Positions 24,562 through 33,870 of a stretch of DNA of 64,000 nucleotides are shown in pieces. How positions within the stretch are numbered: the first letter of the stretch is position 1; the number at the start of each line of letters is the position of its first letter. Origin of the DNA: Pseudomonas sp. MPC6 (GTDB lineage: Bacteria > Pseudomonadota > Gammaproteobacteria > Pseudomonadales > Pseudomonadaceae); the NCBI RefSeq assembly GCF_006094435.1, contig NZ_CP034783.1, forward strand, positions 833,001-897,000, read 5' to 3'. The position numbers were made by a program, and so were the translations under genes. The notes under the pieces are model-generated. The model saw nothing but the letters and a program-made list of their open reading frames with translations. It was not told the DNA's origin and did not search any database.

Positions 24562-25431
24562 ATGAGCCAAGTGTTGGATGATCTGGTCGACTTGCTGACC
24601 CTGGAGCCGATCGAAGAAAACCTGTTCCGCGGGCGTAGCCAGGACCTGGGTTTTCGTCAGCTGTTCGGTGGCCAGGTGCTCGGTCAGTCCCTGTCCGCAG
24701 CCAGCCAGACCGTCGAAGAAGCGCGCCATGTGCATTCGATGCACGGTTATTTCCTGCGTCCGGGCGATGCCGGGTTGCCGGTGGTCTATCAGGTCGACCG
24801 GGTTCGGGACGGCGGCAGCTTCAGTACACGTCGGGTGACGGCGATCCAGAAGGGCAACCCGATCTTCACCTGCAGCGCGTCGTTTCAGTACGACGAAGAA
24901 GGTTTCCAGCACCAGAGCGTGATGCCGATAGTGGTCGGTCCGGAAAACCTGCCGTCAGAACTGGAACTCACCCAGCAGCGCGCGCACCTGATCCCTGAAC
25001 ACATGCGCGAAAAGTTGCTGTGCCCGAAGCCGATCGAATTCCGGCCGGTCACCGAGGAAGATCCCTACAACCCCGCCCCGTCCGACCCGGTCAAGTACGT
25101 CTGGTTTCGCGCCGACGGTGCCTTGGCCGATTCCCCCGCACTGCATAAATACCTGTTGGCCTACGCCTCGGACTTCGGTCTGTTGACCACCTCGATGCAG
25201 CCCCATGGCAAATCGGTCTGGCACAAGGACATGCAGGTGGCCAGCCTTGACCACGCCCTGTGGTTCCATGCCGATCTGCGCGCCGATGACTGGTTGCTGT
25301 ACGCGATGGACAGCCCATGGGCCGGCAATTCCCGTGGCTTCTCCCGCGGCAGCGTGTTCAATCGTGCCGGGCAACTGGTGGCGTCGGCCACTCAGGAAGG
25401 CCTGATTCGTCACCGCAAGGATTGGGCATGA
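24562..25431 (+). CDS. tesB: Acyl-CoA thioesterase II
   Basis: A 289-residue double-hotdog thioesterase that hydrolyses medium- and long-chain acyl-CoA to fatty acid and CoA. It shows the family phrases NLFRGRSQDLGFRQLFGGQV, HSMHGYFLRPGD and, near the C-terminus, LDHALWFHADLRADDWLLY and SPWAGNSRGFSRGSVFNRAG. Length is normal. Its stop overlaps the start of the HAD phosphatase gene (ATGA), so both are translated together. Confidence 0.92.
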   Translation: MSQVLDDLVDLLTLEPIEENLFRGRSQDLGFRQLFGGQVLGQSLSAASQTVEEARHVHSMHGYFLRPGDAGLPVVYQVDRVRDGGSFSTRRVTAIQKGNPIFTCSASFQYDEEGFQHQSVMPIVVGPENLPSELELTQQRAHLIPEHMREKLLCPKPIEFRPVTEEDPYNPAPSDPVKYVWFRADGALADSPALHKYLLAYASDFGLLTTSMQPHGKSVWHKDMQVASLDHALWFHADLRADDWLLYAMDSPWAGNSRGFSRGSVFNRAGQLVASATQEGLIRHRKDWA

Positions 25432-26021
25432 GCCTGGCCGAGGTGCGGCACTGGGTGTTCGACATGGACGGCACCCTGACCGTGGCTGTGCATGACTTTG
25501 CGGCAATCCGCGTGGCGTTGGCGATCCCTGCCGAAGACGACATCCTGACCCACCTCGCCGCGCTGCCGGCCGATGAAGCGGCGGCCAAGCACGCCTGGTT
25601 GCTGGAGCACGAACGCGACCTGGCGCTGGGTTCGACAGCGGCGCCGGGGGCGGTGGCGCTGGTGCGTGAGCTGGCCGGACGGGGTTATCGCCTGGGCATT
25701 CTCACGCGCAATGCCCGGGAGTTGGCGCACGTCACGCTGGAGGCGATCGGCCTGGCCGACTGCTTCGCGGTGGAGGATGTGCTGGGCCGTGATGAAGCGC
25801 CGCCCAAACCTCATCCGGGCGGTTTGCTGAAACTGGCCGAGGCCTGGAACGTACCGGCGAGCGAGATGGTGATGGTCGGCGATTACCGCTTCGACCTGGA
25901 TTGCGGTCGCGCGGCCGGTGCGCGGACGGTGTTGGTGAATCTGCCGGATAATCCGTGGCCGGAGTTGACTGACTGGCATGCGGCGGATTGTGGGGAGTTG
26001 CGGGATATGTTGTTCGCATGA
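25428..26021 (+). CDS. HAD-superfamily hydrolase
   Basis: A 197-residue HAD phosphatase with the nucleophile motif FDMDGTL (residues 10-16), the threonine/serine motif ILTRN, the lysine region PPKPHPGG and the acidic VGDYRFDLDCG. The cap is small and helical. It overlaps tesB by four bases. Likely a phosphoglycolate-phosphatase-type enzyme on a small phosphorylated metabolite; the substrate is not known. Confidence 0.85.
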   Translation: MSLAEVRHWVFDMDGTLTVAVHDFAAIRVALAIPAEDDILTHLAALPADEAAAKHAWLLEHERDLALGSTAAPGAVALVRELAGRGYRLGILTRNARELAHVTLEAIGLADCFAVEDVLGRDEAPPKPHPGGLLKLAEAWNVPASEMVMVGDYRFDLDCGRAAGARTVLVNLPDNPWPELTDWHAADCGELRDMLFA

Positions 26022-26028
26022 GGGCCTC

Positions 26029-26080
26029 TTCGCGGGCAAGCCTCGCTCCTACGAGTGTAGGAGCGAGGCTTGCCCGCGAA
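26029..26080. repeat. REP hairpin with 24-bp perfect arms
   Basis: Arms 26029-26052 and 26057-26080 are exact complements around a 4-base loop (GAGT). The arm is the GCGGGCAAGCCTCGCTCC class. It lies between two convergent genes. Confidence 0.9.
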
Positions 26081-26106
26081 GGCGTCAGATCAGACACCAC
26101 AAAAAC

Positions 26107-27066
26107 TCACTGACCAAACAAAGCCTTCTGCCCCTCAGGCGAATTGAACATCCCGTCCCCATCATGCCCCACCCCTGGCACTTCGATCAGCTGCTGATTC
26201 ATCCCTTGAGGATACAGCCGCTTCAGATAATCAAAATAATTGCGCCCGCGAGCCAGGCGATTCGCCCCTTGGGCTTTTGCCTCACAGCGTTTATCCAGCG
26301 CCGGATGATTCGGGTCGGTGTCCTGCTGCCCCAGCAGGTAAACGATGTCACGCTGGGCGTAGTTGTCCTTCAGCTGCGCGGGCGTTTGGCCCTCGGCATA
26401 GGCGGGTAGATCCGTCAGCCCGTACTTCCATCGATTGAAATCCGGGCAACCGGCGTGACTGAATGCCACGGGCCGACGTTCATCGAAGTACGCATAAGAA
26501 GACGGATTGGCGACGACGTAACGCAGCTGCACGCCGGCCGCCTTGAGCTCGGGCTGATCGTGACCCAGCATCGCATAGCGCTGAACCACCTGGGCGCCAC
26601 CGGAGTGACCGGCGATGATGACCTGCTTCACATCGGGAAACTGTCGACGATCGCCGATTCGGGCGACGACTTCGTCGAGTGCCGCATAAGAACTCAGGTT
26701 GAACGGAGCGGTGGACACGCCGCCAGCCATCCAGTCATTGCCCTGCCAGCGCAATACGCTGTCAGCCACTGGATGGCGCGCGACGTCGGACTCATTGAGA
26801 AATTGCGGCGCAATCACCAGGGTGGTCGCGCTTTGTCCTGCCCGTTCAGCCGCGTGTTCTGCACTCTGGCGATAGGTTTCGGCATTGCGCAGGCGGCCAT
26901 GGATGATGATCAGCACCCGTTCGATTTTCGTCGGTGCCGGGCCGATGCCCACCGCGATCTCACCCGAGGTCAACAGCAGGCGACCGGGGCTGAGTTCCTT
27001 GACCCCCTGCTCGGCAGCCTGGGTGCTTGCGCAGGTGAACAGTAGAGCCAGCAGCCACGTTTTCAT
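26107..27066 (-). CDS. Secreted alpha/beta-hydrolase-fold protein
   Basis: A 319-residue protein with a signal peptide (MKTWLLALLFTCASTQAAEQ) and an alpha/beta hydrolase core. The nucleophile elbow is IIAGHSGGAQ, an early strand reads VLIIIHGRLRNAETY, and a late histidine is in VPGVGHDGDGMF. The substrate is unknown. Its ATG overlaps the stop of the upstream metallopeptidase gene (TGATG), so both are co-translated. Confidence 0.8.
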   Translation of the reverse strand: MKTWLLALLFTCASTQAAEQGVKELSPGRLLLTSGEIAVGIGPAPTKIERVLIIIHGRLRNAETYRQSAEHAAERAGQSATTLVIAPQFLNESDVARHPVADSVLRWQGNDWMAGGVSTAPFNLSSYAALDEVVARIGDRRQFPDVKQVIIAGHSGGAQVVQRYAMLGHDQPELKAAGVQLRYVVANPSSYAYFDERRPVAFSHAGCPDFNRWKYGLTDLPAYAEGQTPAQLKDNYAQRDIVYLLGQQDTDPNHPALDKRCEAKAQGANRLARGRNYFDYLKRLYPQGMNQQLIEVPGVGHDGDGMFNSPEGQKALFGQ

Positions 27067-27956
27067 CACAGGTTTTTCGCCGCAAAGGTATCGCACTGGC
27101 CGACCTGGCCCTGGGCGAATCCGGTTTTGAACCAGCGCACCCTTTGCGCCGACGTACCATGGGTAAACGAGTCCGGCACCACGCGACCCTGGCCTTGCTG
27201 TTGCAGGCGGTCGTCGCCAATGGCGTTGGCGGCGTTCAAGGCTTCTTCGATGTCCCCCGGTTCCAGCCAGTTCAGGCGTTGCTGGGCATTATGGGCCCAG
27301 ACCCCGGCCAGGCAATCGGCCTGGAGTTCCTGGCGCACCAGCAAGCCACCATCACCTTCCATTTGCCGGCCTTGTTGGCGTGCGGTCTGAATTTTCGCCG
27401 ATACGCCGAGCAAGGTCTGCACGTGATGCCCGACTTCGTGAGCGATCACGTAGGCCTGCGCGAAATCGCCCGCAGCGGAAAAGCGTTGGGACATCTCCTG
27501 GAAGAAGCTCGTGTCCAGGTAGACTTTCTGGTCCGCCGGGCAATAGAACGGACCGGTGGCCGACGTCGCCAGGCCGCATGCCGAGTTGACGCGGTTGCTG
27601 AACAGCACCAGGGTCGGGTCCTTGTATTGACGGTCGGCCTGCTGGAAAATCTGCCGCCAGGTGTCTTCGGTATCGCCCAGGATCGAGCGCACGAATTCGG
27701 CCCCTTCATCATTGGCCGGTGGCGCCTTGCGGGTTTGCGTCGGCGCCGGCGCCGATTGATCGCTCATCTGCCCGGTGAGTTGCCCGAGGATCTGCAAGGG
27801 GTCCTGGCCGGTGAGCCAGCCGATCCCGACGATCAGCACGATCGCCGTCAGGCTCAGGCCCTTGCCGCCACCGAAACGCATCCCGCCACCGCCGCCGGCA
27901 TCATCGCCCCGGGCATCGACCACGTTGTCGCTGCGTCGGCCTTTTTTCCATAGCAT
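27066..27956 (-). CDS. ypfJ: Neutral zinc metallopeptidase, YpfJ/KPN_02809 family
   Basis: A 296-residue membrane-anchored putative zinc peptidase. The opening MLWKKGRRSDNVVDARGDD and one membrane helix (LSLTAIVLIVGIGWLTG) are followed by the peptidase region with HEVGHH and QELQADCLAGVW, the latter supplying a third metal ligand. The C-terminal phrase SFTHGTSAQRVRWFKTGF is typical of the family. The protease activity of the family is predicted, not well proven. A paralogue lies 149 bases upstream on the same strand. Confidence 0.88.
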   Translation of the reverse strand: MLWKKGRRSDNVVDARGDDAGGGGGMRFGGGKGLSLTAIVLIVGIGWLTGQDPLQILGQLTGQMSDQSAPAPTQTRKAPPANDEGAEFVRSILGDTEDTWRQIFQQADRQYKDPTLVLFSNRVNSACGLATSATGPFYCPADQKVYLDTSFFQEMSQRFSAAGDFAQAYVIAHEVGHHVQTLLGVSAKIQTARQQGRQMEGDGGLLVRQELQADCLAGVWAHNAQQRLNWLEPGDIEEALNAANAIGDDRLQQQGQGRVVPDSFTHGTSAQRVRWFKTGFAQGQVGQCDTFAAKNL

Positions 27957-28105
27957 GTGGGGGATCCTCTTTTGTTGCTTGATGAAGGCGCTTGGTGGTG
28001 AGTGTTGCTGGTGAGTGAAAGCGGCGCCAGTCCGGTCGTCAGACAGCCTGGAGCGGCGCCGGTTCTGTGCAGGCGGTGACTTTGACCTCTTGGTTGACGG
28101 ATGGG

Positions 28106-28972
28106 TTAAAGGTCGTCGGCGGCGAAGGTGTCGCAAGCGTCGGTCCGGCCGGTGGCGAAACCGGTTCTGAACCAGTCCGCGCGCTGCTGCGAAGTGCCGT
28201 GACTGAACGTCTCTGGCCGGACTGTATGGTTTCGGGAGCGTTGCAGGCTGTCGTCACCGAAGGCGGCCGCGGCCTGCAAGGCGGCCTCGATATCGCCAGG
28301 CTCCAGCCAGTCCAGGCGTTCCTGTGCATGGTACGCCCAGACGCCGGCCAGGCAATCGGCCTGCAACTCCGCACGCACCTCCAGGCCGCCATCGCCGGCG
28401 ACGGGTTGCTGGTCGAGCAAGGCCTTCTCGAAGGGTTCGGAAAGTCCCAGCTCGAGTTGCACGTGATGGCTGACCTCATGAGCGATGATGTAAGCCCGTG
28501 CGAAGTCACCGACCACTGAGAACTGCTGCTCCAGTTTGGCGAAGAACGCCAGGTCGAGGTACAGCTGCCGGTCACCCGGGCAGTAGAACGGACCACTGGC
28601 GGAGCTGGCGTAGCCGCATCCCGAGACCACGCCATTGTCGAACAGCGTCAGGGTGGGTGGCGGGTAGTGCCGCCCGGTTTGCGCAAAAAGTTGTTTCCAG
28701 GTGTCTTCGGTATCGCCCAGTACTGACTGTACAAACTTCAGTTGCAGATCCTCGGTGGCAATTGAAAGAACGACGTCGGGTGGGTTGAGGGTGTTCGAGG
28801 AGATGAGGGGCGTCTCGTCCGGTGTCGTCCCCAGTGTCGAATAAAGTCCTGCGCTTGCCAGTGCGACGACAGCCAGTCCGGCGCCCAGCGTTTTCCCTGT
28901 GAGTGTGCGGGCATCCTTGCCCTTGCGAGTGTCGTTCACGTTGTCGCTGCGTCTTGCCTTGTTCCATAACAT
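28106..28972 (-). CDS. Second YpfJ-type zinc metallopeptidase (paralogue)
   Basis: A 288-residue paralogue of the downstream gene, with the same opening (MLWNKARRSDNVNDTRKG), one membrane helix (TLGAGLAVVALASAGLY), the zinc motif HEVSHH and AELQADCLAGVWAYHAQERL. The region before the catalytic core has diverged most. It is separated from ypfJ by 149 bases, suggesting a local duplication. The metal ligands are kept, so it is probably functional. Confidence 0.85.
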   Translation of the reverse strand: MLWNKARRSDNVNDTRKGKDARTLTGKTLGAGLAVVALASAGLYSTLGTTPDETPLISSNTLNPPDVVLSIATEDLQLKFVQSVLGDTEDTWKQLFAQTGRHYPPPTLTLFDNGVVSGCGYASSASGPFYCPGDRQLYLDLAFFAKLEQQFSVVGDFARAYIIAHEVSHHVQLELGLSEPFEKALLDQQPVAGDGGLEVRAELQADCLAGVWAYHAQERLDWLEPGDIEAALQAAAAFGDDSLQRSRNHTVRPETFSHGTSQQRADWFRTGFATGRTDACDTFAADDL

Positions 28973-29065
28973 GGTTGCGGTCTCTCTTGGATGATGGGGC
29001 GTGTATCGCCGGATCCATGAATAACCGCACTGCCAAAGATATGTGGGTGAAATGTGTAAGGGTTG

Positions 29066-30814
29066 TTAACGATGTGCTGCATGGTCGATCTCCTGTTCGT
29101 CAGCTGTAATGCCTGCGATATGTCGTGCAGCGATGTAGCCGAACGTCAGCGCCGGGCCGAGATTGATGCCGCCGGCGGGGTAGTGCCCGCCCATGATGCT
29201 GGCCATATCGCCGCCCGCGGCGTATAGCCCGGTAATGGGCCGTCCTGATGAATCGAGGACCTGGGCGTGTGCGTTGACCTTCAGGCCGGCGAAGGTGCCG
29301 AAGCAGCCGGGCTGGACCTTCACGGCATAGAACGGGCCTTGTTCGATCGGTGCGAGGCAAGGATTGGGGTGCTGCAACGCATCCCCCTGCTTGCGGTTGT
29401 AGGGTGTCGAACCGCGACCGAACGCGGGATCCTCCCCGTTGCGCGCGTGGTGGTTGTATTGCGCCACGGTGCTGCTCAAGCCATTCGGGTCGATGCCGCA
29501 GGCCCGCGCCAATGCCTCCAGGGTCTTGCCGGTTTTCAGATAGCCGCTGCGGATAAAGGGTGACAGAGGCACCGGAAACGGCCGGGAAATTCCGAGGCCA
29601 TAGCGCCGCTGAAAACCGTGGCTGCAGATCAACCAGGAGGCGACTTCCTCGCCCTGCGGTGCGGCAGCGACCATGGCCGTCACATAGTCGTAGTAGCCGT
29701 TGGCTTCGTTGACGAAGCGCTGACCGTTGCTCAACACCCCGATGATCCCCGGTTTACCGCGCTCGATGATGTGCGGGAAGTGGCCGATGCTGCCGTCTTT
29801 GTGCGGCACTTGCGAAACCGGTGCCCAGGCCACGGGCGATGCCATGTTGGTGTTGACCCGGGCGCCGGCGCTTTCGCCCAGGCGCAGACCATCGCCACTG
29901 ACGCTTGAGGGCGGCAATGCCCAATGTTCATGACCTGTGGGTGTGCGCGGGAACAAGGCCTTGCGCCGCTCGATGTCATTGGCGAAACCACCGGCGGCGA
30001 GCACCACTGCCTTGCGCGCATGGATGCGGATCTTGCGCTGGGCGGTATTGATCACCGCGCCCCGGACGTGATCGCCCTCTTGCAATAACTCGGTCACCGG
30101 CGCCGATTCCCAAAGCAACACGCCAAGGTCTTCGGCGGACTTTGCCAGCCGGGCCACCAGCGCCACGCCGTTGACCAGCTGCATCGCCCGGCCATGAATG
30201 GCGAGGTCGAGCAGGTGACAGGTAACGCGCCGGGTCACATGCCAGGCTGCCGACAGCGAGCGTGTAAGGTTGAGAAACGCACCAAGGTCCGCGCCCGCCA
30301 TGATCGGCATGCCCATGAACGAAGTTTCGCGCATGGTTTTGCGCAGACGCTTGAGCAGCTTGCCGACTTTTCGTCCGTCATAAGGCGCAGCGATCACCGA
30401 GCGTCCGCCGGTGCCGGCTCCTGGAGTGTCGCCATGGATGTCGGCAATCGCATTGCCGTCAGCGAACTGCAACGAGGTGTGCTGTTCGAAGAACGCGACC
30501 ATTCGCGGGCCGGCCTCGAGGAACGCATTTATCATCGTTGGCTCGTAACGCTCGCCCAGTTCATGTTTCAGGTAGGTGCGCGGTTGCTCGACGTCTTCGA
30601 CGATACCCGCGCGACGGGCCAGGGGATTGCACGGCACCCACGCCCATCCACCGGACCACGCCGTGGCGCCGCCAAACACCGAGTCTTTCTCGACCACAAT
30701 GACGTTCAGGCCATGCCATGCAGCAGTGACTGCCGCAGACAGTCCGGCTGCACCGGAGCCAATGATCAGCACGTCGCAGTCAATATCCGCAGCGTTGTGT
30801 GGTTCGGCAGGCAT
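29066..30814 (-). CDS. FAD-dependent oxidoreductase, KstD / fumarate-reductase-flavoprotein type
   Basis: A 582-residue flavoprotein with the FAD loop GSGAAG at 19-24, the phrase VEKDSVFGGATAWSGGWAWV, and a C-terminal GLYAAGGDMASIMGGHYPAG that closes the FAD site. It belongs to the 3-ketosteroid dehydrogenase / soluble fumarate reductase superfamily, which removes or adds hydrogens next to a carbonyl. It is divergent from an IclR regulator and lies upstream of quinate/shikimate genes, so a cyclic or hydroaromatic substrate is plausible. No steroid genes are nearby. The start is directly downstream of a candidate operator. Confidence 0.8.
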   Translation of the reverse strand: MPAEPHNAADIDCDVLIIGSGAAGLSAAVTAAWHGLNVIVVEKDSVFGGATAWSGGWAWVPCNPLARRAGIVEDVEQPRTYLKHELGERYEPTMINAFLEAGPRMVAFFEQHTSLQFADGNAIADIHGDTPGAGTGGRSVIAAPYDGRKVGKLLKRLRKTMRETSFMGMPIMAGADLGAFLNLTRSLSAAWHVTRRVTCHLLDLAIHGRAMQLVNGVALVARLAKSAEDLGVLLWESAPVTELLQEGDHVRGAVINTAQRKIRIHARKAVVLAAGGFANDIERRKALFPRTPTGHEHWALPPSSVSGDGLRLGESAGARVNTNMASPVAWAPVSQVPHKDGSIGHFPHIIERGKPGIIGVLSNGQRFVNEANGYYDYVTAMVAAAPQGEEVASWLICSHGFQRRYGLGISRPFPVPLSPFIRSGYLKTGKTLEALARACGIDPNGLSSTVAQYNHHARNGEDPAFGRGSTPYNRKQGDALQHPNPCLAPIEQGPFYAVKVQPGCFGTFAGLKVNAHAQVLDSSGRPITGLYAAGGDMASIMGGHYPAGGINLGPALTFGYIAARHIAGITADEQEIDHAAHR

Positions 30815-30825
30815 GTTTGAAACTC

Positions 30826-30855
30826 ATATTTTTAGAATTTGATTCCAGAAAATAT
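30826..30855. promoter_or_regulatory. Palindromic operator candidate, FAD oxidoreductase / iclR gap
   Basis: A 30-base imperfect palindrome with perfect 7-base outer arms (ATATTTT and AAAATAT) and a GAATTTGATTC core. It ends 12 bases from the flavoprotein start codon, a place where repression by the divergent IclR protein would be effective. Confidence 0.45.
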
Positions 30856-30980
30856 ACGGGCATGCTCTGATTCGGCAACCATCGACCGCGCAAAACGGGC
30901 GGTTATCGGACAGCGGGTTCCAGATTTCGCATTGGGCGGTTTGTCTTTTAGAATCGGACACATTTTGCGGGGAGCCTCTC

Positions 30981-31757
30981 ATGGCCGGCAGTCAGATCGA
31001 ACGTGTTTTCAGTGTGCTGGAAAGTCTCACCAGCGACCCTCGCGGTCTGCCGATGCAAACGCTGGCAGAGCAACTGGATATCCCCAAAAGCGCGACCCAT
31101 CGCCTGCTCGCCGAACTGATCCGGCTGGGCTACGTACGGCAGAATCCGGAGAATTTGCGTTATCACCTGTCCACCAAGCTGGTGGCGATGGGGTTCCGTT
31201 ATCTGTCGAGCAGCGGCGCCGATATCGTGCAGCCGGTGCTCGATCGCCTGGCTCGGGAAACCGGGGAGCTGGTGCGACTTGGGGTGATCGAAGGCGAGCG
31301 ACAGACCTGGATCGCCAAATCCCAGGGCGCCCGCTCCGGTCTGCGATACGACCCGGATATGGGCCGTGATGCGCCGCTGTTCTATACCGCGTCGGGGCAT
31401 GCGTGGCTGGCGAGCATGAGCGATGCCGAAGCCCTGTCGCTGGTGGAACGCCAGGGCAGTGACCGCCCGAAAGACCTGGGGCCGAATGCACCGCGCTCCA
31501 ACATCGAGTTGCTGGAACGGCTGCGACTGGCGCGGGAGCAGGGTTACGCCTGGGTCGAGGAGAGTTCGGCCGTGGGGACTTCGGCGATTGCGGCGGTGGT
31601 AAGGCATCCGGGCGATGGCCGGGTGATCGGAGTACTCAGCATCGCCGGCCCGAGCGCGCGGATGCCGGGGGCGAGGTTGCATGAGTTGGCCCCGTTATTG
31701 TTGAAGTACACCGAGGAGTTGTCTGCGGCGAGTCAGGCGTCCGAGTTGTTCAGTTAA
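30981..31757 (+). CDS. IclR-family transcriptional regulator
   Basis: A 258-residue IclR-type regulator: an N-terminal helix-turn-helix (QTLAEQLDIPKSATHRLLAE, residues 25-44) followed by the effector domain with ARETGELVRLGVIEGERQTW and HPGDGRVIGVLSIAGPSARM. It is divergent from the flavoprotein gene and is probably its regulator. IclR proteins in pseudomonads often sense aromatic or hydroaromatic acids (PcaR, PobR-type relatives). Confidence 0.87.
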   Translation: MAGSQIERVFSVLESLTSDPRGLPMQTLAEQLDIPKSATHRLLAELIRLGYVRQNPENLRYHLSTKLVAMGFRYLSSSGADIVQPVLDRLARETGELVRLGVIEGERQTWIAKSQGARSGLRYDPDMGRDAPLFYTASGHAWLASMSDAEALSLVERQGSDRPKDLGPNAPRSNIELLERLRLAREQGYAWVEESSAVGTSAIAAVVRHPGDGRVIGVLSIAGPSARMPGARLHELAPLLLKYTEELSAASQASELFS

Positions 31758-32054
31758 CCTGGACGCGCCGCTAATGCAATGTGATTTCAAACGCCCAAAA
31801 ATGTGCGTTGTTCGAACACTTTCGATCCTTATCTGTGTAAGAATCTGGAACCGGGTTCTAAATTGTTGAGGTCCAACCTTCCAACAATAATCGCATGAGG
31901 ACCGCACCTTGATATCGCCCCCTTCCTATCGCCTTGATCTGTGCTGGCAACATGGGCCAGCAGCATCGCCAGCCTTTACAGCCTCTGACGCAAGCGTCCT
32001 TGTGCGCAGTCGCCAATCCCGGACCACAATCGGTGGCTCTCTCGAGGGATGCAC
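31758..32054. other. 297-base gap before TIM-barrel gene
   Basis: No open frame with coding character. GAACCGGGTTC, a small palindrome at about 31849-31859, is the only notable feature and could be a regulator site. Confidence 0.4.
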
Positions 32055-32870
32055 ATGAATGAACGGATTTATTCTCTGGCGAGTCTGACGGTACTGGAGT
32101 TGTCGCCGCCAGAAATGGTCGAGGTCGCGGCGCGAGCAGGCTACAGTCATGTCGGACTGCGGCTGGTACCGGCGACACCTGAAGAACATCACTTTGCGCT
32201 GGTAGTCGATGATGATTTACGCCGCAGGACTCTGGAGCGTTTGCGCGATACCGGCGTTCGTGTGCTGGACGTGGAAATCCTGCGGCTCAAGCCAGACACG
32301 GTCGTCGCTGGTTTCGAGAAGATTCTGGCCGTAGGCGCCGAATTCGGTGCGACTGAATTACTGGTAGCGGGTAACGATTCTGACGAGCAGCGGCTCACCG
32401 AAAACTTCGCAAGACTTTGTGATCTGGCGGCTCCCTACGGCCTTCATCCGCACCTGGAATTCATGCCATGGACCGATGCACGCAATCTCGAACAAGCGGT
32501 GCGTATCGTCGAAAATGCCGATCGAGCAAACGGCGGGGTGTTGGTGGACGCGTTCCATTTCGATCGTTCGCAGTCGCGGCTGGAAGACTTGGCCAGGGTT
32601 GCCCCGTCACGGTTACGGTATGCCCAGTTGTGCGACGTCGCGGGGCCGCGGCCGACGGACATGGCGGAGATTCTGCGCCAGGCACGTAATGAGCGGCGCT
32701 TTCCGGGGGACGGTGATTGTGATCTGGCGGGGTTGTTGCAGTGTCTTCCAGCCAGTATTGCGTTGAGCCTGGAGATCCCCGCCGTGCAGTTGCTGGAGCA
32801 GGGCGTGAGTGGGTTACAACGGGCGCAGATGGCGCTGGATAAAACCCGTGAACTGATGGCGCGGCTGTAA
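32055..32870 (+). CDS. Sugar-phosphate isomerase/epimerase-like TIM barrel
   Basis: A 271-residue xylose-isomerase-like TIM barrel. The family pattern is visible: LSPPEMVEVAARAGYSHVGL, VLDVEIL, LHPHLEFMPW (a metal-binding Glu), VLVDAFHFDRS and LSLEIP. This group includes 3-dehydroshikimate dehydratases, sugar isomerases and inosose dehydratases. Given the QuiC1 and AroQ genes nearby, action on a hydroaromatic acid is plausible but unproven. GAGGG six bases before 32055 favours this start over the ATG two codons earlier. Confidence 0.78.
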   Translation: MNERIYSLASLTVLELSPPEMVEVAARAGYSHVGLRLVPATPEEHHFALVVDDDLRRRTLERLRDTGVRVLDVEILRLKPDTVVAGFEKILAVGAEFGATELLVAGNDSDEQRLTENFARLCDLAAPYGLHPHLEFMPWTDARNLEQAVRIVENADRANGGVLVDAFHFDRSQSRLEDLARVAPSRLRYAQLCDVAGPRPTDMAEILRQARNERRFPGDGDCDLAGLLQCLPASIALSLEIPAVQLLEQGVSGLQRAQMALDKTRELMARL

Positions 32871-32894
32871 GCGGTGCTGCGCCGGGCAAGCCTT

Positions 32895-32924
32895 TTGTAG
32901 GAGCGAGCAAGCTCGCTCCTACAA
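32895..32924. repeat. REP palindrome with 14-bp perfect arms
   Basis: TTGTAGGAGCGAGC and its complement flank two bases. Partial REP fragments (GGGCAAGCC, GCTTGCCCGCGAAGC) lie on both sides, suggesting a rearranged REPIN. Confidence 0.8.
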
Positions 32925-32975
32925 TCGGCATTATGGCTTGCCCGCGAAGCTTTTGACTTTAAGTAAGGAAACCCA

Positions 32976-33854
32976 ATGACCCTCAGCACCCCGCTTTCCG
33001 GCGTCAATCAGCCCTTCAAGGGGATCATGCTGATCGTTGTCGCGACCTTTCTGTTTTCCAGCCATGACGCGTTGTCGAAATATCTTTCAGGGTTCTACCC
33101 GATCATCATGGTGGTCTGGGCCCGATACCTGGTTCACACCTTGTTGATGGCCGGGATTTTTCTGCCGCAATCCGGGCTGAGTGTCCTGCGCACCAGACGG
33201 CCGTTACTGCAGTTGCTCAGGTCGTTGTGCCTGCTGGGCACCAGTTTGTTTTTCACCACCGGTCTGCAGTACATCCCGTTGGCCGAAGCCACGGCAGTCA
33301 ACTTTCTTGCCCCGGTCCTGGTGACCGCGCTGTCGGTGCCGCTGTTGGGCGAGCGCGTCACCCGGGGCCAATGGATCGCGGTGATTTGCGGATTTATCGG
33401 CGTAGTGATCATTGTCCACCCCGGCGGCGACCTGTTCACGCCAGCCGTGTTGTTGCCGCTCTGCTCGGCATTGTTTTTCTGCTTCTATCAATTGCTCACC
33501 CGCAAACTCAGCAAGATCGACAGCCCGACCACCAGCAACTTCTTCGCCGGCCTGTGCAACACCTTGGTGATGAGCGCGCTGGTGCCGTTCTTCTGGCAAG
33601 TTCCCAGCTTTGGGCACGGTTTGATGATGGTGGCACTGGGGGCTTGCGGGATGACGGCGCACCTGTTTTTGACCCAGGCTTTCCGTCACGCCGCACCCGC
33701 ACTGCTGGCGCCGTTCGGCTATTGTCAGATTGTCTTTGCCGGTTTGCTGGGCTGGTTGCTGTTTGCCCACACGCCGACCCTGACCACTGTGGTCGGGATC
33801 GCGGTGATTTGCTGCAGCGGGTTGGCGGCGGCCTGGCAACAAAGCCGTCGATGA
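32976..33854 (+). CDS. EamA/DMT-family transporter
   Basis: A 292-residue membrane protein with ten predicted helices and two EamA repeats. Phrases PFKGIMLIVVATFLFSSHDA (residues 10-29) and LAEATAVNFLAPVLVTALSV are typical of the group. Members move small metabolites, often outwards. It is co-directional with the TIM-barrel gene 105 bases upstream, across a REP. Confidence 0.85.
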   Translation: MTLSTPLSGVNQPFKGIMLIVVATFLFSSHDALSKYLSGFYPIIMVVWARYLVHTLLMAGIFLPQSGLSVLRTRRPLLQLLRSLCLLGTSLFFTTGLQYIPLAEATAVNFLAPVLVTALSVPLLGERVTRGQWIAVICGFIGVVIIVHPGGDLFTPAVLLPLCSALFFCFYQLLTRKLSKIDSPTTSNFFAGLCNTLVMSALVPFFWQVPSFGHGLMMVALGACGMTAHLFLTQAFRHAAPALLAPFGYCQIVFAGLLGWLLFAHTPTLTTVVGIAVICCSGLAAAWQQSRR

Positions 33855-33870
33855 AACGGTGAGCGACCTG

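Noticed and set aside
26107..28972. Second protease-lipase secretion system
   Set aside because: Only two putative peptidases and one hydrolase are seen; no secretion genes accompany them.
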